From the NCBI RefSeq assembly GCF_030580995.1, contig NZ_JAUQSZ010000011.1, positions 1-64,000 on the forward strand: a stretch of 64,000 bases of DNA, read 5' to 3'. Shown here one piece after another: positions 42,715 through 51,685 of this stretch (within the stretch, counting starts at the first letter, position 1; each line of letters starts with the position of its first letter). Origin of the DNA: Sphingomonas immobilis. GTDB lineage: Bacteria > Pseudomonadota > Alphaproteobacteria > Sphingomonadales > Sphingomonadaceae. The translations under genes and the position numbers were made by a program. The notes under the pieces are model-generated. The model was not told the DNA's origin. It saw only the letters and a program-made list of their open reading frames with translations, and made no database searches.

Positions 42715-43883
42715 CAGTCCCGATGCTCCTTGATGCCGGTTGTCAACGTTACCACCACGCCCCAGGCGAGCAGCGACAGGACGAGCGTGGCTAGAATGCC
42801 TCGGATCCGGCGAGGCTCGAGCGGATAGTCTGGTACGTTTGGTTCAGCGATCCGTTCGACGTATATCTGCTTGCGGCGGGCGTCATTTTCCGCCTCCTGC
42901 AATGCGCCAAGCGCCGCCGCGAGTTGTTTGCCGGCGAACTCGGCATCGAATTGTAGTTGTTGATATCGCGTCGCCGTCGCCGAAAGCGATTTGGGTGCCC
43001 CAGCGACATTGCCGGATTGACGTACGATCTCCCGCTGCAGCATACGAATTCTGGTGCGCGCGGCCGGTATCTGAGGGTTGCTCGGAGTAAAATCCTCAAG
43101 CTGTGCTAGCTGGGTTCGTTCCGCTAACAATGCATCTTGCAGTTTGGAAATCATTTGAAGATTGATCGATGCCTGCTTTTCAGGATCGATAATTCCGCTT
43201 GAGTTCCGGAATTGACCCAAGGCGACGATTGCGTTGCGCGCCTTTTTGCGCGCGTCCTCCACCTGGATCTGCGCGCTCTGGATTGCGTCAGCGCGGCCCC
43301 GCTTGCTGAGCCTATTGATCAATTGTTCCGAATGCTCAAGCAGACGCTCGTTCAGCGCCTGAGAATCTTTCGGAGAGTAGGCGCGTGTCCGTAGTGTGGT
43401 GACCTGAGAGGACGAATCAAAAGTGATTTCCACTTTGCCAGTGAAGTACTGGTAGAGGTGTTCATTTGTCTGGCCGTGCAACGGGCCATCGAACCGATCA
43501 AACACGGAAATACCAGGCTCGCTGTATATGCGGCGAACCATGCCGTCCTTGTTGCTATCGGAAAGTGCGTTGCGCGACCGAACGTAATCGACGACCGCAT
43601 AGCTGTCGTCATTGGCGCCGGAGAATCCGCCGCTACTGAGAATCGTCCCTAGTGGAGATGTGCTGGCCTTACCGGGAGCTCGCACAACGAACCGCGACTC
43701 CGCGATGTAGATATCGGATGCGAACAACCCGAAATAGGCAATCGCTACAAGTGTGGGAAGCACGACGATCGCGAGGAACAGCGGCATTCCTCGAGCTTTC
43801 AGAAAGCCCGGCACCCCGAGCCTACCGAGGAAAGGACGAGAAGAGGACGCATCAACGGGATCATTTTCTAACGAACCAACCAC
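42714..43883 (-). CDS. kpsE: Capsule export / chain-length inner-membrane protein (KpsE/Wzz-like)
   Basis: 389 residues from GTG 43883. Two membrane helices (about 33-55 and 360-382) enclose a large periplasmic domain with coiled-coil regions (SKRGRADAIQSAQIQVEDARKK and a long helix after residue 270). VAIAYFGLFASDIYIAESRFVVR and PDYPLEPRR before the last helix are classic KpsE/Wzz marks. It couples the inner-membrane exporter with the outer-membrane conduit. As first gene of the leftward operon it lies beyond a 584-base intergenic region; a GATAAT (43905-43910, minus strand) is a possible -10. The export operon order is kpsE-kpsM-kpsT-methyltransferase-GT-GT-wza. Confidence 0.87.
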   Translation of the reverse strand: MVGSLENDPVDASSSRPFLGRLGVPGFLKARGMPLFLAIVVLPTLVAIAYFGLFASDIYIAESRFVVRAPGKASTSPLGTILSSGGFSGANDDSYAVVDYVRSRNALSDSNKDGMVRRIYSEPGISVFDRFDGPLHGQTNEHLYQYFTGKVEITFDSSSQVTTLRTRAYSPKDSQALNERLLEHSEQLINRLSKRGRADAIQSAQIQVEDARKKARNAIVALGQFRNSSGIIDPEKQASINLQMISKLQDALLAERTQLAQLEDFTPSNPQIPAARTRIRMLQREIVRQSGNVAGAPKSLSATATRYQQLQFDAEFAGKQLAAALGALQEAENDARRKQIYVERIAEPNVPDYPLEPRRIRGILATLVLSLLAWGVVVTLTTGIKEHRD

Positions 43884-44467
43884 TTAGCCAAACCTATCAA
43901 ACAAATTATCGCTATCAACGAGACCGAGGGAATCGCTGACATCAAATCGAACGAACATGCCAGGGGGCTTCGCAGCGAGGAAAGACCGGTGCATGCACAA
44001 TGACCGCTGTAGCTAGTCCACTTTATCCGCCAAAACCAGTCGAAGCTGCCCGGATCCAACGTCAACGATGGCTTTCGCTATCGCGAACGCTTCCGCATAT
44101 CAAAACGGGATTGTCCAGTCCGTCTTTGCGCGGCCATGGGCCGGGGGAGAACGTACCCGTTGCCTGCACCTGAGAACGACGTCTGGAAGAATCGAGCGAT
44201 AGCTAGTCGCGGCATCCGGCAAAAAGAGCGGCCGGCTCAGTCGGAAGCAATGGCGCAATCACCGAGCCACTCAAAATCCATCAGATCGAACCGTGCCAGC
44301 ACCTCTCTTCACAAACATGATCACAGCGCAACGACCTCGGGAAGCCCGGCTATGGGTCTGTCGCTAAACCGAAATCTTCACGCCGCATACGGCCCCTTGG
44401 CGCGGGGCTTGTCGGCTATCCTCCTGCACGACGCCAATTCTCGCTCGCTCTACCTCTTTGATCCCGT
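43884..44467. other. Intergenic region between divergent polysaccharide operons
   Basis: 584 bases with no gene I can support. A 111-codon frame (44136-44471) has no family look, no ribosome site and mixed codon use; its stop overlaps the TTG that can start the next frame. Promoters for both directions are expected here. No repeat or hairpin stands out. Confidence 0.4.
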
Positions 44468-44545
44468 TTGATCCGCGGTCCGACCATTGATTTGGCTTGC
44501 GAGCATCGATACGGCCATCAAGACCACGAAGGGAAAACGCGCGTC

Positions 44546-44956
44546 ATGCTATATTTGCAGTTCGATGGTGCAAGTCTTCCAAGAAATGTCGGAGGCAATC
44601 GCTCAGATCGCTATCGCGTTTCAAATGGTGACGAGGGACATCTTAGTTTTGGCCCGTATACAGCCGTTGAGGCCGGCAGATATGTTGCCGGCTTCTACAT
44701 CAGGCGGATTGGTGAGCCTTGCAGCGGTGCAATCGACATGGACGTTTCTGCCGATGGATTTGAAATATTGGCGATCCGTCGTATGAAACACTTTGAGCTT
44801 TTTGAAGATATAGCAACTTTCGTTTCTCTTTCGTTTGTTCTGGAACAAAAAGCAGATCGCGCCGAAGTGCGCCTTTTCGTCGAGAAAAACGTGTTGATCG
44901 AGGTCGAAGAGCTTGTGATCTTTTCGGCCGATCAACGGATTTGGGGCGCAAAATGA
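44546..44956 (+). CDS. Small beta-domain protein of the polysaccharide locus
   Basis: 136 residues from ATG 44546 (AAGGGA 11 bases upstream); the frame can be extended to TTG 44468, giving 162. The core SFGPYTAVEAGRYVAGFYI with MDVSADGFEI matches, in spacing and kind, the beta domain of the 740-residue glycosyltransferase (YGPYEKFVRGYFSADFEF with LDVLAEG). No catalytic residues are evident, so a glycan-binding or scaffold role is the simplest idea. Its stop overlaps the start of the coiled-coil methyltransferase (ATGA), so it opens a rightward three-gene operon. I know no name for the domain. Confidence 0.65.
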   Translation: MLYLQFDGASLPRNVGGNRSDRYRVSNGDEGHLSFGPYTAVEAGRYVAGFYIRRIGEPCSGAIDMDVSADGFEILAIRRMKHFELFEDIATFVSLSFVLEQKADRAEVRLFVEKNVLIEVEELVIFSADQRIWGAK

Positions 44957-46278
44957 CGCGTTCACCGTGGCGCACACTTAAATCATACATGACTCGCGAT
45001 CTCAAGATCGAAGCGCTTGCCACCAAATTGCAGTCTGTCGAGCAAAAGCTAGAAGACGTTTCCCGGTTGAACCGGCGCGAACTGGATATGCGCTTGTTGG
45101 AGCAGCTCGCGCGCTTGCGCAGAGATATCCGCTACGAGGTTGAACGGCGTAGTCGGGAAACGGCAAATGAAGCCAAATCCTATGCCGATCAGTCCGTTTT
45201 TTCGCTTAGCAGTAGCATGCGAGCGGCTCACAAGGTTGTCTATTCGACCGAAAAGCGCACGACCATACTCGAGCAGGCATTTCCAGAGATACTTTCCGGC
45301 GTGAAGGCGTTCGAAGATCGGCTAACCGAACTTGGCTCGTATGCCGACAAAGCTGGAGCAAGTGTCAGCGCTGAGATCGAGGCGCTCAAGGATCAAATGG
45401 CAAACTCTGAGTCGTACGCTAACAGAGTGGAGGCGACTGCACGTACCCAAATTCAGGCGCTCGAAGATCGGCTGACCGAAATTGACGCGCGTGTTGTGAA
45501 GGTCGACGCAAACGCCCAAGCCGAAACGGACGCGCGTGCTACGCAGGCAAATTCTGTCAACCGGTTCGAAAAGCAGGTCGATATAGATATGCGCAACCTC
45601 GAACGAGATTTAGGCCAAATCAAAGACGGTACGGCCGCAGATTTGCGAAACATCGAACGGCGCCTCGAGTTTGTGCGGTCCGAAGTCATGTATGAACTTC
45701 AGGTGGCTTTGAGCAAATTGCAAAGCAGCAACCCTGAAGGCCGTGCAAAATCTGAGGTCGTTAATACCGATAAACTTGCTGATGCGCGACGCAATGGTCT
45801 GCGGTTGAATGTAGGGTGCGGACACATTCAACTCGAAGATTACATAAATGTCGATCAGCGCGCGTTGCCCGGCGTAGACATTGTTGCCGAAGCAGTTGCG
45901 ATCCCGCTGGAAGCCGGAAGTGTGGTGGAGTTGTTTTCATCCCATCTTGTCGAGCACTTTCCTCGCCATATTCTTGAACGTGTGTTACTTCCTCATTGGA
46001 AGTCGCTATTGCGGCCGGGCGGGTTGCTGGTGACAGTTGCGCCGGACGGCGCAGCAATGTTGGCCGCAGTAAACGCCGGTGAAATGTCTTTTGAGGACTT
46101 TCGAGAGGTACTTTTCGGCGGCCAGGACTATGATGGAGATTTGCACCACAATCTGATCACCCCCGACGACTATTGCGAAACGCTCCAACGGTGTGGGTTC
46201 ACCGAGGTGACACGCGAATATGCAGGGATGCGAAATGGAAAGTGTTTTGAGTTCAAAATTAGTGCTCGACGGCATTGA
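44953..46278 (+). CDS. Coiled-coil methyltransferase
   Basis: 441 residues from ATG 44953, overlapping the previous stop. The N-terminal half (about 15-275) is one long, highly charged helix predicted as a coiled coil, with near-repeats such as FEDRLTELGSYADKAGAS and ALEDRLTEIDARVVK. A class I methyltransferase of about 165 residues follows: motif I LRLNVGCGHIQLEDYIN, then VDIVAEA, and a SSHLVEHFPRHI motif. The class often acts on sugars or polysaccharide termini. A long coiled coil joined to a methyltransferase recalls WbdD, where it measures O-polysaccharide length while capping it, but here the order is reversed and no kinase domain is present. Confidence 0.78.
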   Translation: MTRSPWRTLKSYMTRDLKIEALATKLQSVEQKLEDVSRLNRRELDMRLLEQLARLRRDIRYEVERRSRETANEAKSYADQSVFSLSSSMRAAHKVVYSTEKRTTILEQAFPEILSGVKAFEDRLTELGSYADKAGASVSAEIEALKDQMANSESYANRVEATARTQIQALEDRLTEIDARVVKVDANAQAETDARATQANSVNRFEKQVDIDMRNLERDLGQIKDGTAADLRNIERRLEFVRSEVMYELQVALSKLQSSNPEGRAKSEVVNTDKLADARRNGLRLNVGCGHIQLEDYINVDQRALPGVDIVAEAVAIPLEAGSVVELFSSHLVEHFPRHILERVLLPHWKSLLRPGGLLVTVAPDGAAMLAAVNAGEMSFEDFREVLFGGQDYDGDLHHNLITPDDYCETLQRCGFTEVTREYAGMRNGKCFEFKISARRH

Positions 46279-46282
46279 TCTC

Positions 46283-48532
46283 ATGAGCGATTTTCGTTTC
46301 TCCGTGGTCATAAACACGGACAATCGGCTGGACTACCTGAAGCGCACTTTGTCGGGATTGCGTTATCAGGAGTTTGAGAATTTTGAGGTGTGTGTCGTCG
46401 CTGGCCCCACACCGGACGGAACTCGCGAATATCTGAAAACTCTTGGGTCGGACATCAAGCTAGCGCATTGCTCAGAACGCAATCTGTCGCAATCTCGCAA
46501 CATCGGTATTGCGATGTCGGATGGCGATGCGGTTGTTTTCATTGACGACGATTCCGTGCCGGAACGCGAATGGCTGCGGGATCTTGCCAAATCCTATGCC
46601 GATCCTTCGGTAGGCGCGGTCGGTGGCTTTGTCTATGACAATACCGGGGTGCAGTTTCAGGCGCGCTACGTCACCGTAAATCGACTTGGATACCCGAGCG
46701 ATTGGGCAAGGCCGACGCCACATCTTGATTTCCCGTACACGTCCACAATTCCGCATCTTTTAGGTACCAACTGTTCTTTTCGTCGTTCCGCGTTGCTGGA
46801 AATTGGCGGATTCGATGAGGAGTACGAGTACTTTTTAGACGAAACCGATGTATGCGTTCGGATCGTTGATGCGGGGTATCGCGTGGTCCAAAGGCCGGAC
46901 GGCTTCGTACACCACAAATATGCTCCCAGTCATATGAGGGACGAGAAAAAGATTGTCCGCAATTGGTATCCGCTTCTCAAGAATCGCGTTTATTTCGGAC
47001 TTCGCAACGCCCGGGGGCACCACTCGATTGCGGACATCGTCGGTGCCGGCGTTTCGGATATCCGGGGCTGGGAGCGCAGTGTTTTGGGCGCTGCCGAGGC
47101 GGGCGATTACTCACCTGCGGAAGTAACACGGTTTTATGAAGAAGCAGACGCCGCACTCCGTGATGGCTTCACACGCGGAATGGAACCCGCCAAACTTCTC
47201 AAAAGCGAGACGCGCTTGGAGCATCATACCCCTTTCTCCGTCTTTCCAGTCTTGCGACCCAAAGGGGGGGCGCGCGTGATTTGCTTCGTGACGCAAGATT
47301 ATCCTCCGGGGCAGAATGGGGGCATTGCCCGCAATATTTCGCAGTTTGCGCGATCCTTGGCCGCCGAAGGCCATTCTATCCACGTTTTCACCAAGGCACA
47401 CGGCCCCGAGCGTGTTGATTTCGAGGGCGGGGTTTGGGTCCACAGACTCTCCGTCCGCCACTATTCAGCTCCAGATGCGTCACCGATTGCGCCTCACATC
47501 GTGCCGAGCCACATCTGGAATTATAGCCGAACGATGCTGGATGAAGTAGCGAAGATCGATGCGCTCAGGGCCGTGGATGTGGTCTACTGCCCGCTATGGG
47601 ATTGCGAGCCACTGGCATTTGTTCTGGACGGGCGATTCCCACTGCTACTTGCCCTACAAACCACGATGAAATTTTGGTTGGAGAGCCAGCCTCTTAAGGC
47701 CGCGGACAACGAATGGATGCGCAATTTCGGAAACCCCATCATCGCAATGGAAGAGTTCATCCTAAGATCCGTCGAGATGATGCACGCAAACAGCCGCGCA
47801 ATCGTCAGCGATATTCGCGCGAAATATGATGTAGACATTCCTGAGAGCAAGATCGTTTATTCGCCGCATTGCATGGAGGACTGGTCGGCGCAATTGCCTG
47901 CCGCGCCCCAAGCGGCACCCGATATCCAGCGGCTTCTGTTCGTCGGGCGGCTGGAATCCAGAAAAGGCATCGACGTACTGCTGAAGGTCGCTCCGGCGAT
48001 CCTCGCGGAGTTCCCGAACGCGGTCCTCGATATCGTCGGCGACGATACGATTCTCCGGCCAGACGGTACGACCTACAAGGGCGAATTCCTAGCGCAGACG
48101 ATCGTGCCGGAGATTGCGGAACGCATCACGTTTCACGGTCGCGTCGATGAGGATCGACTGCGCCTCTTCTACCGCGATTGTGATATCTTCGTCGGCCCGT
48201 CACGCTATGAATCCTTCGGACTGGTGTTCCTCGAAGCGCTGATGTTCGGCAAACCGGTCATCGCGTGCGATGCCGGCGGCGGTCCGGAGGTGGTGATGCA
48301 CGGCAAGACCGGCATTCTCGTGGCACCGGGGGACGTGGAGGGCCTCGAAGCGGCACTGCGCCAGTTGCTCGGCGATCCTGCGTTGCGCAAGCACATGGGG
48401 CAAGCGGCCCGCGCAGACTATGAAAAGCGCTTCACCGAAGCCGTGATGGTCGGGGATTTCTGCGACGCGCTCGACAGCAGGCTGGGGCCGGTAGCGCCGA
48501 AGACGTCCGCCCCCGCCTGTAAAGCGGCCTGA
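46283..48532 (+). CDS. Bifunctional glycosyltransferase GT2-GT4 fusion
   Basis: 749 residues from ATG 46283, five bases after the methyltransferase stop; ATG 46220 would overlap it by 59 bases. The N-terminal GT2 domain (about 1-250) begins FRFSVVINTDNRLDYL and has the DxD-type VVFIDDDSVPE, with GGFDEEYEYFLDETDVC at the acceptor/base site. After a helical linker the GT4 domain (from about 335, ARVICFVTQDYPPGQNGGIAR) has LLFVGRLESRKGIDVLL and the E-x7-E motif in GPSRYESFGLVFLEAL. Two sugar transfers in one chain imply sequential addition of two residues. Third gene of the rightward operon. Donors unknown. Confidence 0.87.
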   Translation: MSDFRFSVVINTDNRLDYLKRTLSGLRYQEFENFEVCVVAGPTPDGTREYLKTLGSDIKLAHCSERNLSQSRNIGIAMSDGDAVVFIDDDSVPEREWLRDLAKSYADPSVGAVGGFVYDNTGVQFQARYVTVNRLGYPSDWARPTPHLDFPYTSTIPHLLGTNCSFRRSALLEIGGFDEEYEYFLDETDVCVRIVDAGYRVVQRPDGFVHHKYAPSHMRDEKKIVRNWYPLLKNRVYFGLRNARGHHSIADIVGAGVSDIRGWERSVLGAAEAGDYSPAEVTRFYEEADAALRDGFTRGMEPAKLLKSETRLEHHTPFSVFPVLRPKGGARVICFVTQDYPPGQNGGIARNISQFARSLAAEGHSIHVFTKAHGPERVDFEGGVWVHRLSVRHYSAPDASPIAPHIVPSHIWNYSRTMLDEVAKIDALRAVDVVYCPLWDCEPLAFVLDGRFPLLLALQTTMKFWLESQPLKAADNEWMRNFGNPIIAMEEFILRSVEMMHANSRAIVSDIRAKYDVDIPESKIVYSPHCMEDWSAQLPAAPQAAPDIQRLLFVGRLESRKGIDVLLKVAPAILAEFPNAVLDIVGDDTILRPDGTTYKGEFLAQTIVPEIAERITFHGRVDEDRLRLFYRDCDIFVGPSRYESFGLVFLEALMFGKPVIACDAGGGPEVVMHGKTGILVAPGDVEGLEAALRQLLGDPALRKHMGQAARADYEKRFTEAVMVGDFCDALDSRLGPVAPKTSAPACKAA

Positions 48533-48625
48533 CCCGGAGGCGACGATCACACTTCCGCAATGCGACTATGCGTCCTAATGGCCACCGTTAGCACCGCATG
48601 CGGGGTCATATGGTCTGCGTGACGG

Positions 48626-49273
48626 CTATTCCACCACGACGGCGAGATCGCAAAACATCTGCGAATTGAGTCCGAGGCCGATGACCTTAAGTTTGCCGGT
48701 ATCCACGATCATCTCGTTTGCCGCCGGAACAACGCCGAACGGCGTACGGTAGAGGTGATCCATCATCGTGTAATCATTGAATATAATGTACCCACCGCGC
48801 TTGATCTTCTTCAGGCTTTCGGCGGCATCCTTCATCACGCTTTCGTAATCGTGGCCAGCATCGATATAGATCAGATCGAATGAGGCATCTTCAAGCGTGC
48901 TCATCTGCTCATGGCTGAAGCCCTGCTTGACTATTAGATCGCCACCGAAATCGGCTGCGATCCGGTCATGGTAATATTCCTTCTGCGTCTTCCCGCCGAA
49001 CAATTCTTTCGTCGGCATTCCCCAGATGATTTCGGTTTCGTGCAGATCGAACAGATCGACCGCGACGAAGGTCTGCGGTGAAAACGTATCGATCAGAAAC
49101 TTGGAGAATTCGCCGAGAGCGACGCCGATCTCGACGATCCGCGGATTTGTCAAACCGTCGCGCTGCGCAAGTCCAGCAATGTGCTTCACCAGCTCGTAGC
49201 GGTCGCAGAACAGCCTGGCATCGCGGAAGTGCTGCGGCTCCAGCGGCTTTACGGTGACGTGATCAATGCTCAT
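48626..49273 (-). CDS. Class I SAM-dependent methyltransferase (Methyltransf_24 type)
   Basis: 215 residues from ATG 49273. Motif I is RIVEIGVALGEFSKFL, then FVAVDLFD, and the characteristic SFDLIYIDAGHDYESVMKD, as in cephalosporin-hydroxylase/macrocin-type methyltransferases, followed by GGYIIFNDYTMMDH. Such enzymes often need a metal and act on sugars. ATGA overlap with a short coding-like frame at 49274-49450 suggests that an earlier gene once ended here. It lies in a leftward pair with the 348-residue methyltransferase. Confidence 0.83.
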   Translation of the reverse strand: MSIDHVTVKPLEPQHFRDARLFCDRYELVKHIAGLAQRDGLTNPRIVEIGVALGEFSKFLIDTFSPQTFVAVDLFDLHETEIIWGMPTKELFGGKTQKEYYHDRIAADFGGDLIVKQGFSHEQMSTLEDASFDLIYIDAGHDYESVMKDAAESLKKIKRGGYIIFNDYTMMDHLYRTPFGVVPAANEMIVDTGKLKVIGLGLNSQMFCDLAVVVE

Positions 49274-49420
49274 GGAGTTCCTCGGCTCTGGCCGTTCGCG
49301 GGCTTAAAGATGATGGGCATCAGGTCAACCCGATCCCTCGGCGACAGTCCGTATTCACCTGCACCAGCTTCTGTGCGCCAGAAATCCGGTGCGAGGACCT
49401 CGGCACAATCGCGAATACCG

Positions 49421-50467
49421 TCAGCGTACCATGACGCCGTACAATACGCCTTGCGCGGCGTGGCTTGAGGGGTTGGCGCCGTGGCTGGAAAGCGTCACCC
49501 GGCCAGACTGACCGCTACCCGGCATGGTGAGGCGAACCGGCTGAACATAAGCGAACCATGAATACAGGTCTTCGACGATGACCTGATCGCCCCACTGGGC
49601 CTCGACGATGCCGGACCAGTCATGCCGATTGAAAATCGGGAGAACTTCCCGCGTCCCGGCCGGGACATCAATGTCGATGCGCCACGTACTACCGTCCATG
49701 ATGACATGGTCGTCCCGCACCAGCGCGTCGCCCTGATAATAGATCGTGGGATCGTCGTGCGGGATTAACTTGAAGGATTCCTTCGTATAGTCGGCGGGAT
49801 TCAACCTCGACACGCCAGGGGAGGATATCTTTTTGGCGGCGATGAAATAGTCATGTCCGTTTTCCGGATATTCGCGGCCGATCTGCGCCACCCGAATCTG
49901 GAACCCGGCATCGGTTACCAGACTAAGCCATTCGTCCGGTCCGAAGAAATACGGATGTTCGGGGTTGGCTTCCCAACCGAACGGCACGGCCATCAGCAAA
50001 TTCCCGTCTGCCGCAAGCACGCGGTTCACTTCCGCGAAGGTGCTGGTCAGATCGATGCTATGCTCGAGGCAATGCGAGGAGAACAAAGCGCTGAAGGCGT
50101 CGTTATCAAACGGCAGGGCATCGTTATAGCCGTGCTGGAAGGATGATTCGGCAAGGTCCGCCGCCTCTGCCAACGCCGCGGACCCATCGACACAGGCCGG
50201 ATCGACGTCCAGATAGTGATATCGGAAGCCTCGATCCTTGAAATATTCCAGCAATTTCGGGTACAGATTTCCGCCACCGACATCAAGAACGCGGCTGCCA
50301 TCGGCGATGAACCGGCCCGCTTCTTTCCATCGATCGAGATAGGCCTCATGTCGGGTCGCGATATACTTGTCGACATCTCCGTGCGAAGCTTTGACATTTT
50401 CGTACCAGCGGGCCGTCATTTCCGCTTGGCGGGCGCCGAATTCATCACGTGCGACGTCCACCGGCAT
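49421..50467 (-). CDS. SAM-dependent methyltransferase with C-terminal beta domain
   Basis: 348 residues. The methyltransferase domain (about 40-215) has VLDVGGGNLYPKLLEYF, a FHYLDVDP-like strand (YHYLDVDPACVDG), ALFSSHCLEHSIDL and a MAVPFGW motif. The remaining 130 residues are beta-rich (DDHVIMDGSTWRIDIDVPAG; VRLTMPGSGQSGRVTLSS). It belongs with the locus methyltransferases that probably decorate the exported glycan. Upstream 110 bases separate it from a decayed gene. Acceptor unknown. Confidence 0.8.
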   Translation of the reverse strand: MPVDVARDEFGARQAEMTARWYENVKASHGDVDKYIATRHEAYLDRWKEAGRFIADGSRVLDVGGGNLYPKLLEYFKDRGFRYHYLDVDPACVDGSAALAEAADLAESSFQHGYNDALPFDNDAFSALFSSHCLEHSIDLTSTFAEVNRVLAADGNLLMAVPFGWEANPEHPYFFGPDEWLSLVTDAGFQIRVAQIGREYPENGHDYFIAAKKISSPGVSRLNPADYTKESFKLIPHDDPTIYYQGDALVRDDHVIMDGSTWRIDIDVPAGTREVLPIFNRHDWSGIVEAQWGDQVIVEDLYSWFAYVQPVRLTMPGSGQSGRVTLSSHGANPSSHAAQGVLYGVMVR

Positions 50468-50645
50468 TACCTCACCTCAGCTGAAAAACGACCAGTGGTC
50501 GCGAAATCCCCTATCCAAGTTCGCTTTTAGGCCGTCAAGGTTTTGTGCGCGTGGGGATTCCGACGAGCTTCGGGGGCGTCAGCCGGGCCAGGGCGCGCCC
50601 TTGGCGCGGACGGCGGTCACCGAATTGTTGAAGCCCCGGCGCACC

Positions 50646-51235
50646 TTATTGACCCCCCGGCTGCCCGGGGCGGTCGACATAGGTGTAGAAGGAATGGACG
50701 AGCCCGGCCTTGTGATCGGCAGGTCGATCGCGCCGGTCGATTTGGTCATCGCCATCGCCGGCACACCGGTCGCATCGGCCACGCCGAGTGTCGAGTTCAG
50801 GTTGAACGTCTCTTCGCTCTCGCCGGGGGCGGAGATCATGATGTGTCCGTATGCACCCGCGTTGCCCGGGACGATCGCGCCGTACGCGTCGACCATGCAG
50901 GGCAGGTTGAGCTCGTCCGGGTCGATCTCTGCGGCGCTGCTACGGACCACGCCGTCGAACTTGTCCCAGATCGTCGTGATTGACGTCGTACCAAGCGATC
51001 TCGGCATATTCGTGGCGCAGGAAGTTCCGACGAGGCCGGTGCAATCCAGCCCGAACCAGGTGTCGCAATAGGATTGGCTATGCCAAAGGTGTCCCGGACC
51101 GTACCGGAGCGTTCGTGGAGCACCCGTTCGACGCAATCAGGGCTCAGGCCGCTGACGCGCAGCCCTTTAATGATCGTGTAGCCGAGTCAAAAACCCGATG
51201 ACGAGTCCAGCGATATGTCATGCCCCCTCTAGACG
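50646..51235 (-). pseudogene. Decayed NlpC/P60-like or related cysteine-type gene with frameshifts
   Basis: Read leftward, coding-like text passes between frames: YTIIKGLRVSGLSPDCVERV, then WHSQSYCDTWFGLDCTGLV, then FLRHEYAEIAWYDVNHDD, then TTIWDKFDGVVRSSAAEID and AYGHIMISAPGESEE, then GLVHSFYTYVDRPGQPGGQ with a TAA stop at 50646. Each piece looks like a native protein in a single order, but reading needs at least four frame changes. GLDCTGLVG resembles the active-site Cys motif of NlpC/P60-type proteins. No complete frame survives; the 185-codon open frame in the middle is a chance mosaic. Limits are approximate. It sits between the polysaccharide locus and a tRNA gene. Confidence 0.65.
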
Positions 51236-51422
51236 TCGCGCTTCAGTCTTTGAGCGCCTCCCACAAAATCCCACACGGCCAACCCTTCTGAAATGGGTTT
51301 AGCGCAGGTCGGCTCCGTTTTCCTACCCAAAGCGCCCCACGCAGTACCCAAACAGCGACCCAGCCGAACGGCCCTTCACTAGGGGCATCCCGCTTGTCCT
51401 TGTTTATAGGCCATAAAGTAGG

Positions 51423-51498
51423 TGGTGCCGCTTACAGGACTCGAACCTGTGACCCCCGCATTACGAATGCGATGCTCTACCAACTGAGCTAAAGCGGC
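51423..51498 (-). tRNA. tRNA-Thr (anticodon CGT)
   Basis: Read on the minus strand, the 7-base acceptor GCCGCTT pairs with AAGCGGC. The D-arm region is GCTCAGTTGGTAGAGC, the anticodon loop is TTCGTAA with stem TCGCA/TGCGG, and the T loop is GGTTCGAGTCC. The CCA end is encoded (51423-51425). CGT reads the ACG threonine codon. Confidence 0.95.
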
Positions 51499-51685
51499 GT
51501 GGCGGCCGGCTGGTGCCGTTCGCGAGGGCGGGCGCTTAACAGGTCGCCCGAAGTCTGACAACCCGGCCTGACAAGATGAGCATCCGCAAATCTTGCCGCA
51601 CAGGGTTTACGCGGCATTTACCAGATCGTGTGCATGACCGGCGGGGCAAGGGTTCGAGGGCGAATCCGCAAAGGGTCGATTGCGT

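Noticed and set aside
44136..44471. 111-codon frame before the small beta-domain gene
   Set aside because: No ribosome site, no domain and irregular codon use; the TTGA overlap with the next frame is probably chance.
51423..51498. Attachment site of an integrated phage at tRNA-Thr
   Set aside because: No integrase and no second copy of the tRNA 3' end was seen in the window.
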